From NCBI GenBank assembly GCA_963846475.1, contig CAWJVZ010000004.1:620001-684000 (forward strand): a stretch of DNA of 64,000 nucleotides, read 5' to 3'. A program made the translations under genes and the position numbers. Below the pieces are notes generated by a model. It had not been told where the DNA came from. It worked only from the letters and a program-made list of their open reading frames with translations, and ran no database searches. This DNA comes from DASWJZ01 sp963846475 (lineage in GTDB: Bacteria; Pseudomonadota; Alphaproteobacteria; Rhizobiales; Afifellaceae). Below, in pieces: positions 24,435 to 33,472 of the stretch (its first letter is position 1; every line of letters begins with the position of its first letter).

Positions 24435-25334
24435 TCAGCCCCGCGCCGCCAATGGCGGTGATCGCTGCCCGTTCTCCTGCCGCGCCATAAGAATCGCTCC
24501 GTCCATCGCGTCGCCCTTCGGCTCGGCGAGGCGGGCGCGGATCGGCGGCGGCAGCCACAGCTCCAGCGCCCCGGCGAGCCCGCCGATGAGGCAAACGCTG
24601 GGCGCGCCGGCATCGAGAAGCCGCAGGATCATCCGCGCCGCGTCCGCCGCCGCCTCGGAGACGAGCGCCAGGGCGAGCGGATCGCGTCTCCCGGCGTGCT
24701 CCAGGACGAGCGGCACGAAGCGGCCGAAATCGGCCGGCAGCGCGCCGGTGGCAAAATCGACGATTTTTTCCGGGCTGCCGCCGAAATGCTTCAGCACCGC
24801 CTCGGCGAGCGGCGTCATGGCGGCGCGCCCGTCATAGGCCCAGAGCGTCCGGCGGATCGCCTCGCGCCCCATCATCATGCCGCTTGCCTCGTCGGAGACT
24901 TCGGCGCCCCAGCCGCTGACGTAATGCTGGCGCCCGCCCACCACGGCCAGCCCGCACGAGCCGGTGCCGCAGATCAGGATGGCGCCGTCCTCTCCGCCGT
25001 GCGCGCCGAGCCACGAGGCATAGGCGTCCGTCTCGATGGCGATCGAGGCAAACGGGTTCGCCTCCGCCAGCAGCCGCCGGCAATCGTCCTTCTGGCCGGC
25101 CCCCGCCAGCCCGAAGCCCGCATGCGCCCGCCGCAAATCGGCCTCGCTGAGCCCGGCCGCTTCCGCCGCCGCGCGGCTCGCGTCGAGGATGGAGCCCATG
25201 ACGAGCGCCGGGTCGAGCCGCACATTGGCCGGCCCGCCGAGCCCCTCGCCCAGCCTGTTGCCTGCCGCATCGGCGATGCGGGCGCGGCAGGTCGTGCCGC
25301 CGCCGTCGATGCCGATGAACAGCGCGTCTTGCAT
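24435..25334 (-). CDS. N-acetylglucosamine / N-acetylmuramic acid kinase, BadF-type
   Basis: A 299-residue ASKHA-fold kinase of the BadF/BadG/BcrA/BcrD group. The phosphate-binding loop is LFIGIDGGGTTCRARIADAA, and the second loop is AILICGTGSCGLAVVGG. Members include bacterial GlcNAc kinases and the MurK kinase of Clostridium acetobutylicum, which phosphorylates both MurNAc and GlcNAc. The divergent neighbour is murQ, which needs MurNAc-6-phosphate, so dual use is plausible here. I chose the ATG at 25334 because the following residues match the family start; in-frame starts at 25415 and 25397 exist. It heads the minus-strand operon. Confidence 0.82.
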   Translation of the reverse strand: MQDALFIGIDGGGTTCRARIADAAGNRLGEGLGGPANVRLDPALVMGSILDASRAAAEAAGLSEADLRRAHAGFGLAGAGQKDDCRRLLAEANPFASIAIETDAYASWLGAHGGEDGAILICGTGSCGLAVVGGRQHYVSGWGAEVSDEASGMMMGREAIRRTLWAYDGRAAMTPLAEAVLKHFGGSPEKIVDFATGALPADFGRFVPLVLEHAGRRDPLALALVSEAAADAARMILRLLDAGAPSVCLIGGLAGALELWLPPPIRARLAEPKGDAMDGAILMARQENGQRSPPLAARG

Positions 25335-25474
25335 GCTTTGGACCGGCTCCTCGCTCGACCGGCAGCCCGGATCGGGCGAGCCGCTCGTCTCGTCCATCGC
25401 GCGACGGGCACGCATTGCCGGCCCGGACTGCGCTAAGCTACCACTGCCATATCAGGTGAAATCACGGACGGCCA

Positions 25475-26368
25475 ATGGCTGAGACCGAAACCATCAGCCG
25501 CCGCTATCGCGGCCTCGATTCCTGGAGCGACCAGGAAATCCTCGACGCCTTCTGGGAGGGCCAGGCGCGTGCCGTCGCCGCCGTCCGTCCCGCGCTGCCG
25601 GAGATCGCCGCGGCCGCCCGCGCCATCGCCGCCCGCATCGAGCCGGACGGACGCCTGATCTATGCCGGCGCCGGCTCGTCCGGCCGCCAGGCGGCGCTCG
25701 ACGGCATGGAGCTCGGCGCCACTTTCGGCTGGCCGGACGAGCGCGTCGTCCTGCTGCTGGCCGAAGGGCCGCTGCTGGAGCCCGGCGTGGCGGGCCGCTA
25801 CGAGGACAACGACGCCGATGCCCGGCGGCGCGTCGCCGGCCTGGCGCTCCGCCCCGCCGACGTGATGATCGCCGTCGCCGCGAGCGGCACCACGCCGTTC
25901 ACGCGGGCCGCGGCGGAAGCCGCGCAGAGCGCCGGCGCGCTCGTCGTCGGCATCGCCAACAATGCCGACGCCCCGCTCTTGAAGCATGCCGACCACAAGA
26001 TCCTCCTGCAGACCGGCGCCGAGATCATTTCGGGCTCCACCCGGATGAATGCCGGCACCGCCCACAAGGCGGTGCTCGGGCTGCTCTCCAGCCTGACCAT
26101 GACCCGGCTCGGCCATGTCTATGACGGCCTCATGGTAAGCATGCGGGCGGAGAACACGAAGCTCAGGCAGCGCGCCGCCGAGATCGTCGCCGAGATCGCC
26201 GGCTGCTCGCAGGAAGCCGCGGCCGGCGCCCTCGACGCATCGCGGGGCCGCATAAAGCCGGCCGCGCTCATCGCCTACGGCGCCGAACCTGCGGCGGCGG
26301 AACAGCTGCTGCACGATGCCGGCGGGAATCTGCGGGTTGCGCTTGGCCTGCTCGCCGGTTCAAAGTAG
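25475..26368 (+). CDS. murQ: N-acetylmuramic acid 6-phosphate etherase
   Basis: A 297-residue SIS-domain enzyme that cleaves the lactyl ether of MurNAc-6-phosphate to give GlcNAc-6-phosphate and D-lactate. The family signature is IISGSTRMNAGTAHKAVLGL; the SIS loops are RLIYAGAGSSGRQAALDGME and MIAVAASGTTPFTRAA. The length is typical. Its product feeds NagA and the SIS deaminase encoded divergently. The ATG at 25475 is 140 bases from the divergent kinase start, so this gap probably holds both promoters. The binding protein of an ABC importer follows after 49 bases. Confidence 0.94.
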   Translation: MAETETISRRYRGLDSWSDQEILDAFWEGQARAVAAVRPALPEIAAAARAIAARIEPDGRLIYAGAGSSGRQAALDGMELGATFGWPDERVVLLLAEGPLLEPGVAGRYEDNDADARRRVAGLALRPADVMIAVAASGTTPFTRAAAEAAQSAGALVVGIANNADAPLLKHADHKILLQTGAEIISGSTRMNAGTAHKAVLGLLSSLTMTRLGHVYDGLMVSMRAENTKLRQRAAEIVAEIAGCSQEAAAGALDASRGRIKPAALIAYGAEPAAAEQLLHDAGGNLRVALGLLAGSK

Positions 26369-26417
26369 AGGCGGAGGGCCAATAATCAGAACAAATAACG
26401 CACCCAGGGAGAACCGC

Positions 26418-27699
26418 ATGTCCACAGAGAAAGCACGGGGCCGCACGGCCCGCCGCGCGGCGATGTTCGCCGCCGCCTTTGCCTTGACCGCGCTGAGCGG
26501 CGCCGCCGTCGCGCAGACGCAGATCACCATCGAAAGCTGGCGCACCGACGATTCCGACATCTGGAACAACCAGATCATCCCCGCCTTCGAGGCGAAGCAT
26601 CCCGACATCGACGTCGTCTACAACCCGACCTCGCCGCCCGAATACAACGCCGCGCTGAATTCGCGGCTGGAAGGCGGCAGCGCCGGCGACATCATCACCT
26701 GCCGTCCCTTCGACGCCTCGCTCGACCTCTTCAACAAAGGGCTACCTCGAGCCGCTGAACGACCTGCCCGGCATGGAAGGCTTTTCCGACGTCGCCAAGA
26801 GCGCCTGGACCACCGACGACGGCGCCACGACGTTCTGCGTGCCGATGGCCTCGGTCATCCACGGCTTCTTCTACAACAAGAAGATCTTTGAGGAGCTCGG
26901 CCTGCAGCCGCCGAAGACCGTCGACGAGTTCTTCGCCGTCCTCGACAAGATCAAGGAGGATGGCCAGTACGTGCCGCTCGTCCTCGGCACCGCCGACCAG
27001 TGGGAAGCCGCCACCATGGGCTTCCAGAACATCGGCCCGAACTACTGGAAAGGCGAGGAAGGCCGCCAGGCGCTGATCGAGGGCAAGGGCAAGCTCACCG
27101 ACCAGGCCTATGTCGATACCTTTGCGCAGATGGCCAAGTGGGGACCCTATCTCGGCGACGGCTATCAGGCGCAAAAATACTCCGACAGCCAGATCCTCTT
27201 CACCTCCGGCCAGGCGGCGATCTACGCCGCGGGCTCATGGGACGCGATCCTGGAGCAGCAGGCCGATTTCGAGTTCGGCACCTTCCCGCCGCCCGTCCCC
27301 AAGGAGGGCGACACCTGCTACATCAGCGACCACACCGACATCGGCGTCGGCCTCAATGCCAAGTCGGCCAACAAGGAGGCCGCCAAGACTTTTCTGGCCT
27401 GGGTCGCCTCGCCGGAATTTGCCACCATCTTCGCCAACGCGCTCCCCGGCTTCTACCCGCTGTCGAGCGAGCCGGTGCAGATCGAAAACCGGGTGGCGCA
27501 GGAAATGGTCAGCTGGCGCACGACCTGCGAGGAGACGATCCGCAACTCCTACCAGATCCTGTCGCGCGGCACTCCCAACCTGGAGAACGAGCTGTGGAAC
27601 GTCAGCGTCGGCGTGCTGAACGGCACGATGACGCCCGAGGAGGCCGCCAAGCAGGTCCAGGAAGGCCTGGACGCCTGGTACAAGCCCAATAAGGGCTGA
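26418..27699 (+). pseudogene. sugar ABC transporter substrate-binding protein, frameshifted
   Basis: A family 1 extracellular solute-binding protein for a carbohydrate importer, probably amino-sugar specific from context. The ATG at 26418 follows AGGGAGA; a signal peptide is clear (AAMFAAAFALTALSGAAVAQ). The frame is broken at a run of three Gs, 26739-26741: before it the protein reads DASLDLFNKG, after it the next frame continues as GYLEPLNDLPGMEGFSDVAK and runs normally to 27699. One extra G accounts for it. The joined product would be about 426 residues, the usual size. The rest of the gene is intact, so the mutation is recent or a sequencing artefact. Confidence 0.85.
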
Positions 27700-27709
27700 C
27701 ATTTTTGGC

Positions 27710-27731
27710 GGGCCGCGAGCGATCGCGGCCC
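27710..27731 (+). terminator. hairpin after the binding-protein gene
   Basis: A perfect 9-bp stem, GGGCCGCGA and TCGCGGCCC, with a GCGA loop, followed by the pyrimidine- and T-rich GTCTCTCTTCTTC. It lies 11 bases after the binding-protein stop and 390 bases before the first permease gene. It could end part of the transcripts or protect the upstream mRNA; it is one of three such hairpins after binding-protein genes in this window. Confidence 0.65.
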
Positions 27732-27828
27732 GTCTCTCTTCTTCATGGGCGAGTGGGGGCTGCGCCCTGACATGATCGTTCGTGGAAATCCTACCCACCC
27801 TCCTCATGCTGAGGTGCGCGCCACCCAC

Positions 27829-27941
27829 GCTCCTCATGCTGAGGTGCGAGCCGCGCCGGCGGCGAGCCTCGAAGCACGCAGCACCCCTGTGCGTCCTTCG
27901 AGGCTCGGCTTCGCCGAGCACCTCACGATGAGGAGGTGGGG
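27829..27941. repeat. palindromic repeat family C, copy 1
   Basis: A 110-bp inverted repeat with arms TCCTCATGCTGAGGTGCGAG and its near complement ending CTCACGATGAGGAGG. The inner part includes GAGCCTCGAAGCACGCAGCA and CGTCCTTCGAGGCTCGGC. A truncated extra half-copy lies at 27801-27818. A near-identical second copy starts at 27982. Confidence 0.88.
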
Positions 27942-27981
27942 GATGGCTCCAGGCGGTCCGGCGGTGGCTGACCTTACCCAC

Positions 27982-28094
27982 GCTCCTCATGCTGAGGTGC
28001 GAGCCGCGCCGGCGGCGAGCCTCGAAGCACGCAGCACCGTTGTGCGTCCTTCGAGGCTCGGCTTCGCCGAGCACCTCACGATGAGGAGGTGGGG
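27982..28094. repeat. palindromic repeat family C, copy 2
   Basis: A direct copy of the family C element at 27829, with a few differences (for example CACCGTTGTGCG in place of CACCCCTGTGCG). The end overlaps the extreme upstream extension of the permease reading frame, which is a reason to start that gene at 28122. The two copies fill most of the 421-base gap between binding-protein and permease genes. Confidence 0.88.
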
Positions 28095-28121
28095 GATCGT
28101 TCGCATAATGGCAGACCTGCC

Positions 28122-29090
28122 GTGAGCGCGACCGCCGTCGCCGCCGAAGCCGCCGCCGCCCCGGTCGATACGCGCGACCGCACGCCGTGGGCGACCTACG
28201 TTGTCGTCTTCCTGGCGCCGGCGGCGATCGTCTACACCCTCTTCTCCATCTATCCGCTGATCGACACGATCCGCCTCAGCCTCTACGCGCAAGACGCGAC
28301 CGGCCAGGCGCATTTCGTCGGCCTCGACAATTTCCGCACGCTCCTCACCGACCCGCGCTGGTCGGGGCCGTTCTGGAACGCTTTCAAGAACAACCTGATC
28401 TTCTTCGCCACCCACATGATCGTGCAGAACTCGATCGGGCTGGCGCTCGCCGTCCTCCTCAGCCTGCCGGCGCTGGCCGGCCGCAACGTCTACCGGACGC
28501 TGATCTTCCTGCCGACGATGCTGTCCGTAGTCATCATCGGCTTCATCTGGCAGCTCATCCTGTCGCCGCTCTGGGGCATCTCGCGAGGCGCGCTGAACGC
28601 CGTCGGCCTCGGCTCCTGGTTCGCCCCCTGGCTCGGCCTGGAGAGCACCGCCCTCATCACCGTGTCGCTGATCTCGGTGTGGCAGTTCGTCGGCATTCCG
28701 ATGATGCTGATCTATGCGGCGCTCCTCAACATCCCTGACGACCTCGTCGACGCGGCGACCGTTGACGGCGCCAACCAATGGCACGTCTTCTGGTATGTGA
28801 AACTGCCGCTCATCCTGCCGACGCTCGGAATCGTGGCGATCCTCACCTTCGTCGGCAATTTCAACGCCTTCGACCTGATCTACGCCATCAAGGGCGCCAT
28901 CGCCGGGCCGAATTTTTCGACCGACATTTTGGGGACCTTCTTCTACCGGACCTTCTTCGGCTACCAGCTGCAGCCCGGCAGCGCGACGATGGGCGCCGCC
29001 GTCGCCACCATGATGCTGATCATCATCCTGGCCGGCGTGCTCCTCTACCTCTTCGGCGTGCAGCGCCGCCTGCAGCGGCACGCGTTATGA
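28122..29090 (+). CDS. sugar ABC transporter permease, MalF type
   Basis: A 322-residue inner-membrane permease with about six helices, the first being YVVVFLAPAAIVYTLFSIYP. The EAA-type loop is DAATVDGANQWHVFWYVKLP. It would form the channel with the MalG-type protein encoded 202 bases downstream. The GTG at 28122 was chosen; the reading frame is open to a GTG at 28089, but that lies inside a palindromic repeat. Neighbouring salvage genes suggest GlcNAc, MurNAc or small muropeptides as cargo. Confidence 0.88.
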   Translation: MSATAVAAEAAAAPVDTRDRTPWATYVVVFLAPAAIVYTLFSIYPLIDTIRLSLYAQDATGQAHFVGLDNFRTLLTDPRWSGPFWNAFKNNLIFFATHMIVQNSIGLALAVLLSLPALAGRNVYRTLIFLPTMLSVVIIGFIWQLILSPLWGISRGALNAVGLGSWFAPWLGLESTALITVSLISVWQFVGIPMMLIYAALLNIPDDLVDAATVDGANQWHVFWYVKLPLILPTLGIVAILTFVGNFNAFDLIYAIKGAIAGPNFSTDILGTFFYRTFFGYQLQPGSATMGAAVATMMLIIILAGVLLYLFGVQRRLQRHAL

Positions 29091-29115
29091 TAGCCGGCGA
29101 GCGCTGCGGCTGGTT

Positions 29116-29250
29116 CCTCCCCCGTCGCGCACGACGGGGGAGGGGGACCATGCGAAGCATGGTGGAGGGGGCAAGTTCAAGCGCTGCGGCCGGCATTCGC
29201 CCCCTCCACCGCCTTCGGCGGTCCCCCTCCCCCGCTTCGCGGGTGAGGAA
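29116..29250. repeat. palindromic repeat family B, copy 1
   Basis: A 135-bp inverted repeat between the two permease genes. The left side has CCTCCCCCGTCGCGCACGAC and ACCATGCGAAGCATGGTGGA; the right side has CCCCCTCCACCGCCTTCGGC and CCCCGCTTCGCGGGTGAGGA. A second copy in opposite orientation lies at 48120-48254, inside the glycerol operon. Confidence 0.88.
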
Positions 29251-29292
29251 CCCCTGCTCCACCCGCCGAGTCACGAACCAGGTTGGCGCCCC

Positions 29293-30123
29293 GTGACCCG
29301 CCCGCGCGCCTCCCGCCTCGCCGTCCACGCCGCGCTGATCCTCTACACGTTCATCGCGATCGGGCCGATCCTCCTCGTCATCATGAACTCGTTCAAGGCG
29401 CGGAAGGCCATCTTCGGCAGCCCGCTGAGCCTCCCCGATTCCGAGACGTTTTCGCTGGTCGGCTACCATTCCGTCTTCGGCAAGGCCGATTTCGGCTTGT
29501 ATTTCCTGAACAGCTTCATCGTCACCGTCGGCTCGGTGTTCTTCGTGCTGCTGCTCGGCGCCATGTGCGCCTGGGCGCTCGCCGAATACCGCGTCAAGGG
29601 CAACACGCTGCTCGCTTTGTTCATGGCCATCGGCATCATGGTGCCGATCCGCCTCGGCAGCGTGTCGATCCTGCGCATGATGGTCGACCTCAACCTGGTC
29701 AACACGCTCTTTGCCCTGATCCTCGTCTACACCGCGACGGGGCTGCCGCTCGCCATTTTCATCCTCAACGAGTTCATCCAGCAGATCCCCAAGGAACTCC
29801 GCGACGCGGCGCGCTGCGACGGCGTCAGCGAATACCGCATCTTCTACGCCGTGATCCTGCCGCTGATCCGCCCCGCTCTGGCGACCGTCGCCGTCTTCAC
29901 CATGGTGCCGATCTGGAACGACCTGTGGTTCCCGCTGATCCTGGCGCCGGGGCGCGGCACGCAGACCGTAACACTCGGCGTGCAGCAGTTCCTGGGCCAA
30001 TACGTCACCGATTGGAATGCCGTCCTTGCCGCCCTGACGCTCGCCATCGCGCCGATCCTCCTCCTCTACATCCTCTTCTCCCGCTCCCTCATCCGCGGCC
30101 TCACGGCGGGAGCGGTGAAGTGA
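29293..30123 (+). CDS. sugar ABC transporter permease, MalG type
   Basis: A 276-residue permease with about six helices (first: LAVHAALILYTFIAIGPILL). The EAA loop is RDAARCDGVSEYRIFYAVIL, with the conserved glycine in place. It partners the MalF-type permease upstream. The GTG start at 29293 follows shortly after a family B repeat. The ATPase gene of the same importer is now 2.2 kb away because repeats and an insertion sequence lie between them. Confidence 0.9.
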   Translation: MTRPRASRLAVHAALILYTFIAIGPILLVIMNSFKARKAIFGSPLSLPDSETFSLVGYHSVFGKADFGLYFLNSFIVTVGSVFFVLLLGAMCAWALAEYRVKGNTLLALFMAIGIMVPIRLGSVSILRMMVDLNLVNTLFALILVYTATGLPLAIFILNEFIQQIPKELRDAARCDGVSEYRIFYAVILPLIRPALATVAVFTMVPIWNDLWFPLILAPGRGTQTVTLGVQQFLGQYVTDWNAVLAALTLAIAPILLLYILFSRSLIRGLTAGAVK

Positions 30124-30153
30124 TGAGGCAAATACCGGCAGCGGCGGCTATCA

Positions 30154-30290
30154 CCTCCTCTCCCCCGTGGGGAGAGGCCGAGTCCGCGCGAAGCGCGGAG
30201 CCGGGTGAGGGTTCTGGCGCAGAATTCTACGATCTTTTCCCTCACCCGGTCGCTTCGCGACTCGGCCTCTCCCCGGAGGGCAGAGGAGGG
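30154..30290. repeat. palindromic repeat family A, copy 2
   Basis: Same structure as the copy at 5456, with CTCCTCTCCCCCGTGGGGAG at the left and TCTCCCCGGAGGGCAGAGG at the right. The right arm together with the following spacer (CCAATCGCCTTGTGCTGTAG) is repeated almost exactly at 32061. Confidence 0.88.
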
Positions 30291-30327
30291 CCAATCGCCT
30301 TGTGCTGTAGCTCTGGCGCCCGTTTTT

Positions 30328-30540
30328 CCTCTCCCCCGTGGGGAGAGGCCGAGTCCGCGCGCAGCGCGGAGCCGGGTGAGGGTTCTGGCGCCGGGCTCGA
30401 CGATCTCGTCCCTCACCCGGTGGCAACGCCACTTGGCCGCAGCGCGGAGTCGGGTGAGGATTGTGGCGCAGCGCTCTACGATCTTGTCCCTCACCCGGTC
30501 GCTTCGCGACCCGGCCTCTCCCCGGAGGGGAGAGGAGGGC
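30328..30540. repeat. palindromic repeat family A, copy 3 (expanded)
   Basis: A longer family A element of about 212 bp. The centre is duplicated: two CCCTCACCCGGT segments are present, the first followed by GGCAACGCCACTTGGCCGCA. The ends have the usual CCTCTCCCCCGTGGGGAG and TCTCCCCGGAGGGGAGAGG. Confidence 0.85.
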
Positions 30541-30574
30541 CAATCGCTATCCGCTACGGCCCTGGCACACTTTT

Positions 30575-30679
30575 TTCCTCTCCCCCGTGGGGAGAGGCCG
30601 AGTCCGCGCGCAGCGTGGAGCGGGGTAAGGGTTCTGGCGCAGCGCTCTACGATCTTGTCCCTCACCCGGTCGCTTCGCG
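30575..30679. repeat. palindromic repeat family A, copy 4, left part (split by the insertion sequence)
   Basis: The left part of a family A element, from TCCTCTCCCCCGTGGGGAG to CTCACCCGGTCGCTTCGCG, where it stops abruptly at the insertion-sequence end. The missing right arm resumes at about 32060. Confidence 0.85.
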
Positions 30680-30690
30680 TGTGCAACCGG

Positions 30691-30735
30691 GGACATGGGT
30701 AACAGATCTGACCGACGACATGGGTAACACATTTC
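30691..30735. repeat. left inverted repeat of the insertion sequence
   Basis: Two ACATGGGTAACA motifs 28 bases apart, with ATCTGACCGACG between them. They match the right end in inverted orientation, apart from a few substitutions, and probably bind the transposase. Confidence 0.75.
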
Positions 30736-30744
30736 TGGCTTTGT

Positions 30745-31977
30745 TCAGGTCTGCTGTTGTTGCTGTTGCGGCTGTGGACCCTGTGGGCAACGCGCCGCGT
30801 TGTCCACAAGTCCACAGGCTTGTCGCGGTGGCTTGTTCAGGCGATGGCCGCCATGCGCGATGAAGCCGAGCGCCACCGGGCCGTAATGGGCAGCCCAGCA
30901 ACCGTCCTCGCCTTCCGCCAGGCCGATCGGCTCGCCGGCCAGCGCCGAATTGATGTAGACGAGCTTGCCCTGCCATTTGATCTCGCCGTTCAAGCGCACT
31001 CGCCTGACCTCGACGTCGGCGGCATAGTCGGGTTCGCGCAAGACCCCGTCGAAGCGCCGCGGCGAGGCGGCATAGTGCTCGGCCGGCGTGGCGTTAGCCA
31101 GCGCCTGGTGCGGGCGCTCGTCGTTGTAGAGGCGCCGGAAGGCGCGGAAACGCTCGAGCTGTTCTCGCAGCGAGCGCGCCGGCGGCGTGGCGGTGTCCTG
31201 CAACAGCGTCAGGTGCAGCCGCTCCAGCCGGCCATTCTGCTGCGGCTTGCCGGGGGCGATGCGTTCCGGCGTCACTCCCGCCTTGATCATCTTGACGGCA
31301 AGCTGCGACAGCCCGCCGGCGCCGGTGGAGGCAAACGGCGGGCCGTTGTCGGAGCGCAGCCGCTTGGGCAGGCCGAACTCGCGGAAGGCGGCGTCGAGCA
31401 CCGGCCACGCATGTCCGGTGTCGGTCTTCGGCAGAACCTGGCAGCGCAACAGATAGCGGCTGTGCGCATCCGACAACGTCAGCGGCTCGCAATGCGTCCC
31501 GTCGCCGGTCAGGAACCAACCCTTGAAGTCGATCGCCCACACGTCGTTGGCTGCCCCGCAGGCGGCAAACGGCGCGCTCGCCGGCGGCGCCCGCCTTCTC
31601 AGCCGCCGCTTCACCGTCAGCCCCTCGCGGTCGAACAGGCAGGCGATGCTGCTCGCCGCCGGCCAGCGCGTCTGCGGCTCCAGCCGCGCCAGCAGGGCAC
31701 GCACCTTCAGCGGGCCCCAGGTCGGATGCAGGCGCCTTACCGCCAGGCAGCGCTCGGCCGTCTCCGGACTCACCTCCTGCCGATGATGCAGCGGTGCCCG
31801 CGAGCGGTCGAAGAGACCCGCCGGACCCTCCTCCCGGTAGCGCTCCAGCCATTTGTAGCCGATCCGCCGGCTCACCGCGAAGCGCCGGCACAACGCCGCC
31901 ATCGGCTCTTCTTCCCTCTCTACCGCCAACACGAACCGCATCCGTTCATCCATGGCACAGGTCTCCCTCCATCCCAT
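30745..31977 (-). CDS. IS481-family transposase
   Basis: About 410 residues. An N-terminal helix-turn-helix (AALCRRFAVSRRIGYKWLER) is followed by a second HTH region and an rve integrase core. The DDE residues are in DVWAIDFKGWFLTG, RLRSDNGPPFAS and APGKPQQNGRLERLHLTL. YNDERPHQALANATPAEHY is typical of the family. The C-terminus ends with an unusual run of glutamines. I chose the ATG at 31977 (MGWRETCAMDERM), since related transposases begin with a similar sequence; the ATG at 31953 is an alternative. The gene appears intact, so the element may still be active. Confidence 0.92.
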   Translation of the reverse strand: MGWRETCAMDERMRFVLAVEREEEPMAALCRRFAVSRRIGYKWLERYREEGPAGLFDRSRAPLHHRQEVSPETAERCLAVRRLHPTWGPLKVRALLARLEPQTRWPAASSIACLFDREGLTVKRRLRRRAPPASAPFAACGAANDVWAIDFKGWFLTGDGTHCEPLTLSDAHSRYLLRCQVLPKTDTGHAWPVLDAAFREFGLPKRLRSDNGPPFASTGAGGLSQLAVKMIKAGVTPERIAPGKPQQNGRLERLHLTLLQDTATPPARSLREQLERFRAFRRLYNDERPHQALANATPAEHYAASPRRFDGVLREPDYAADVEVRRVRLNGEIKWQGKLVYINSALAGEPIGLAEGEDGCWAAHYGPVALGFIAHGGHRLNKPPRQACGLVDNAARCPQGPQPQQQQQQT

Positions 31978-32009
31978 CGGCAAGGTCCTCCTCGCCGATC
32001 AGTTGACCT

Positions 32010-32056
32010 GTTACCCATGTCGCCGGTCTATTCTGTTACCCATGTAGCCGGTCAGG
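32010..32056. repeat. right inverted repeat of the insertion sequence
   Basis: The inverted partner of the left end: CTGTTACCCATGTCGCCGGT followed by CTGTTACCCATGTAGCCGGT. Just outside it the family A palindrome resumes. Confidence 0.75.
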
Positions 32057-32059
32057 ACC

Positions 32060-32090
32060 CGCGACTCGGCCTCTCCCCGGAGGGCAGAGG
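32060..32090. repeat. palindromic repeat family A, copy 4, right arm
   Basis: The right arm CGCGACTCGGCCTCTCCCCG and GGGCAGAGGAGGG, continuing the element interrupted at 30679. With the spacer behind it, it matches copy 2 and its spacer nearly exactly. Confidence 0.82.
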
Positions 32091-32131
32091 AGGGCCAATC
32101 GCCTTGTGCTGTAGCTCTGGCGCCCGTTTTT

Positions 32132-32327
32132 CCTCTCCCCCGTGGGGAGAGGCCGAGTCCGCGCGCAGCGTGGAGCCGGGTGAGGGTTCTGGCGGAGCGC
32201 TCTACGATCTTGGCCCTCACCCGGTGGCTACGCCACTCGGCCTCTCCCGCCCGAAGCGGGGTGTTCCCCGCTTCGGCAATCCTGATGGCGAAGTCGGGAA
32301 CACCCGACTTCGCGCGGGGAGAGGAGG
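32132..32327. repeat. palindromic repeat family A, copy 5 (variant)
   Basis: A family A element whose right arm carries a 70-base insertion with its own small palindromes: CGAAGCGGGGTGTTCCCCGC and GAAGTCGGGAACACCCGACT. It ends CGGGGAGAGGAGG, 32 bases before the ATPase start. Confidence 0.82.
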
Positions 32328-32359
32328 TGCGACACCTCCCGGGGTTGCGGGTGCCCCCC

Positions 32360-33468
<1,109 letters not shown>

Positions 33469-33472
<4 letters not shown>

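Larger units (their letters stand above)
30680..32059 (-). mobile_element. IS481-family insertion sequence
   Basis: A 1.38-kb element with one transposase gene. Both ends carry matching inverted sequences with two tandem motifs: the left end has GGACATGGGTAACAGATCTG and then CGACATGGGTAACAC; the right end, read inward, has CTACATGGGTAACAGAATAG and then CGACATGGGTAACAG. It sits within a family A palindrome: the sequence leading in ends TTCGCG and the sequence after resumes CGCGACTCGG, which fits a 4-bp CGCG target duplication. The exact outermost bases are uncertain by a few positions. Confidence 0.82.

Noticed and set aside
22247..24613. A 788-codon frame that appears to fuse nagA to upstream sequence
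   Set aside because: The upstream part is an out-of-frame reading of the SIS deaminase gene; nagA has its own start at 23386.
30154..32327. Repeated sequences considered as a CRISPR array
   Set aside because: Units are long palindromes of 100-210 bases with irregular spacing, not 25-40 base repeats with unique spacers, and no cas gene is present.
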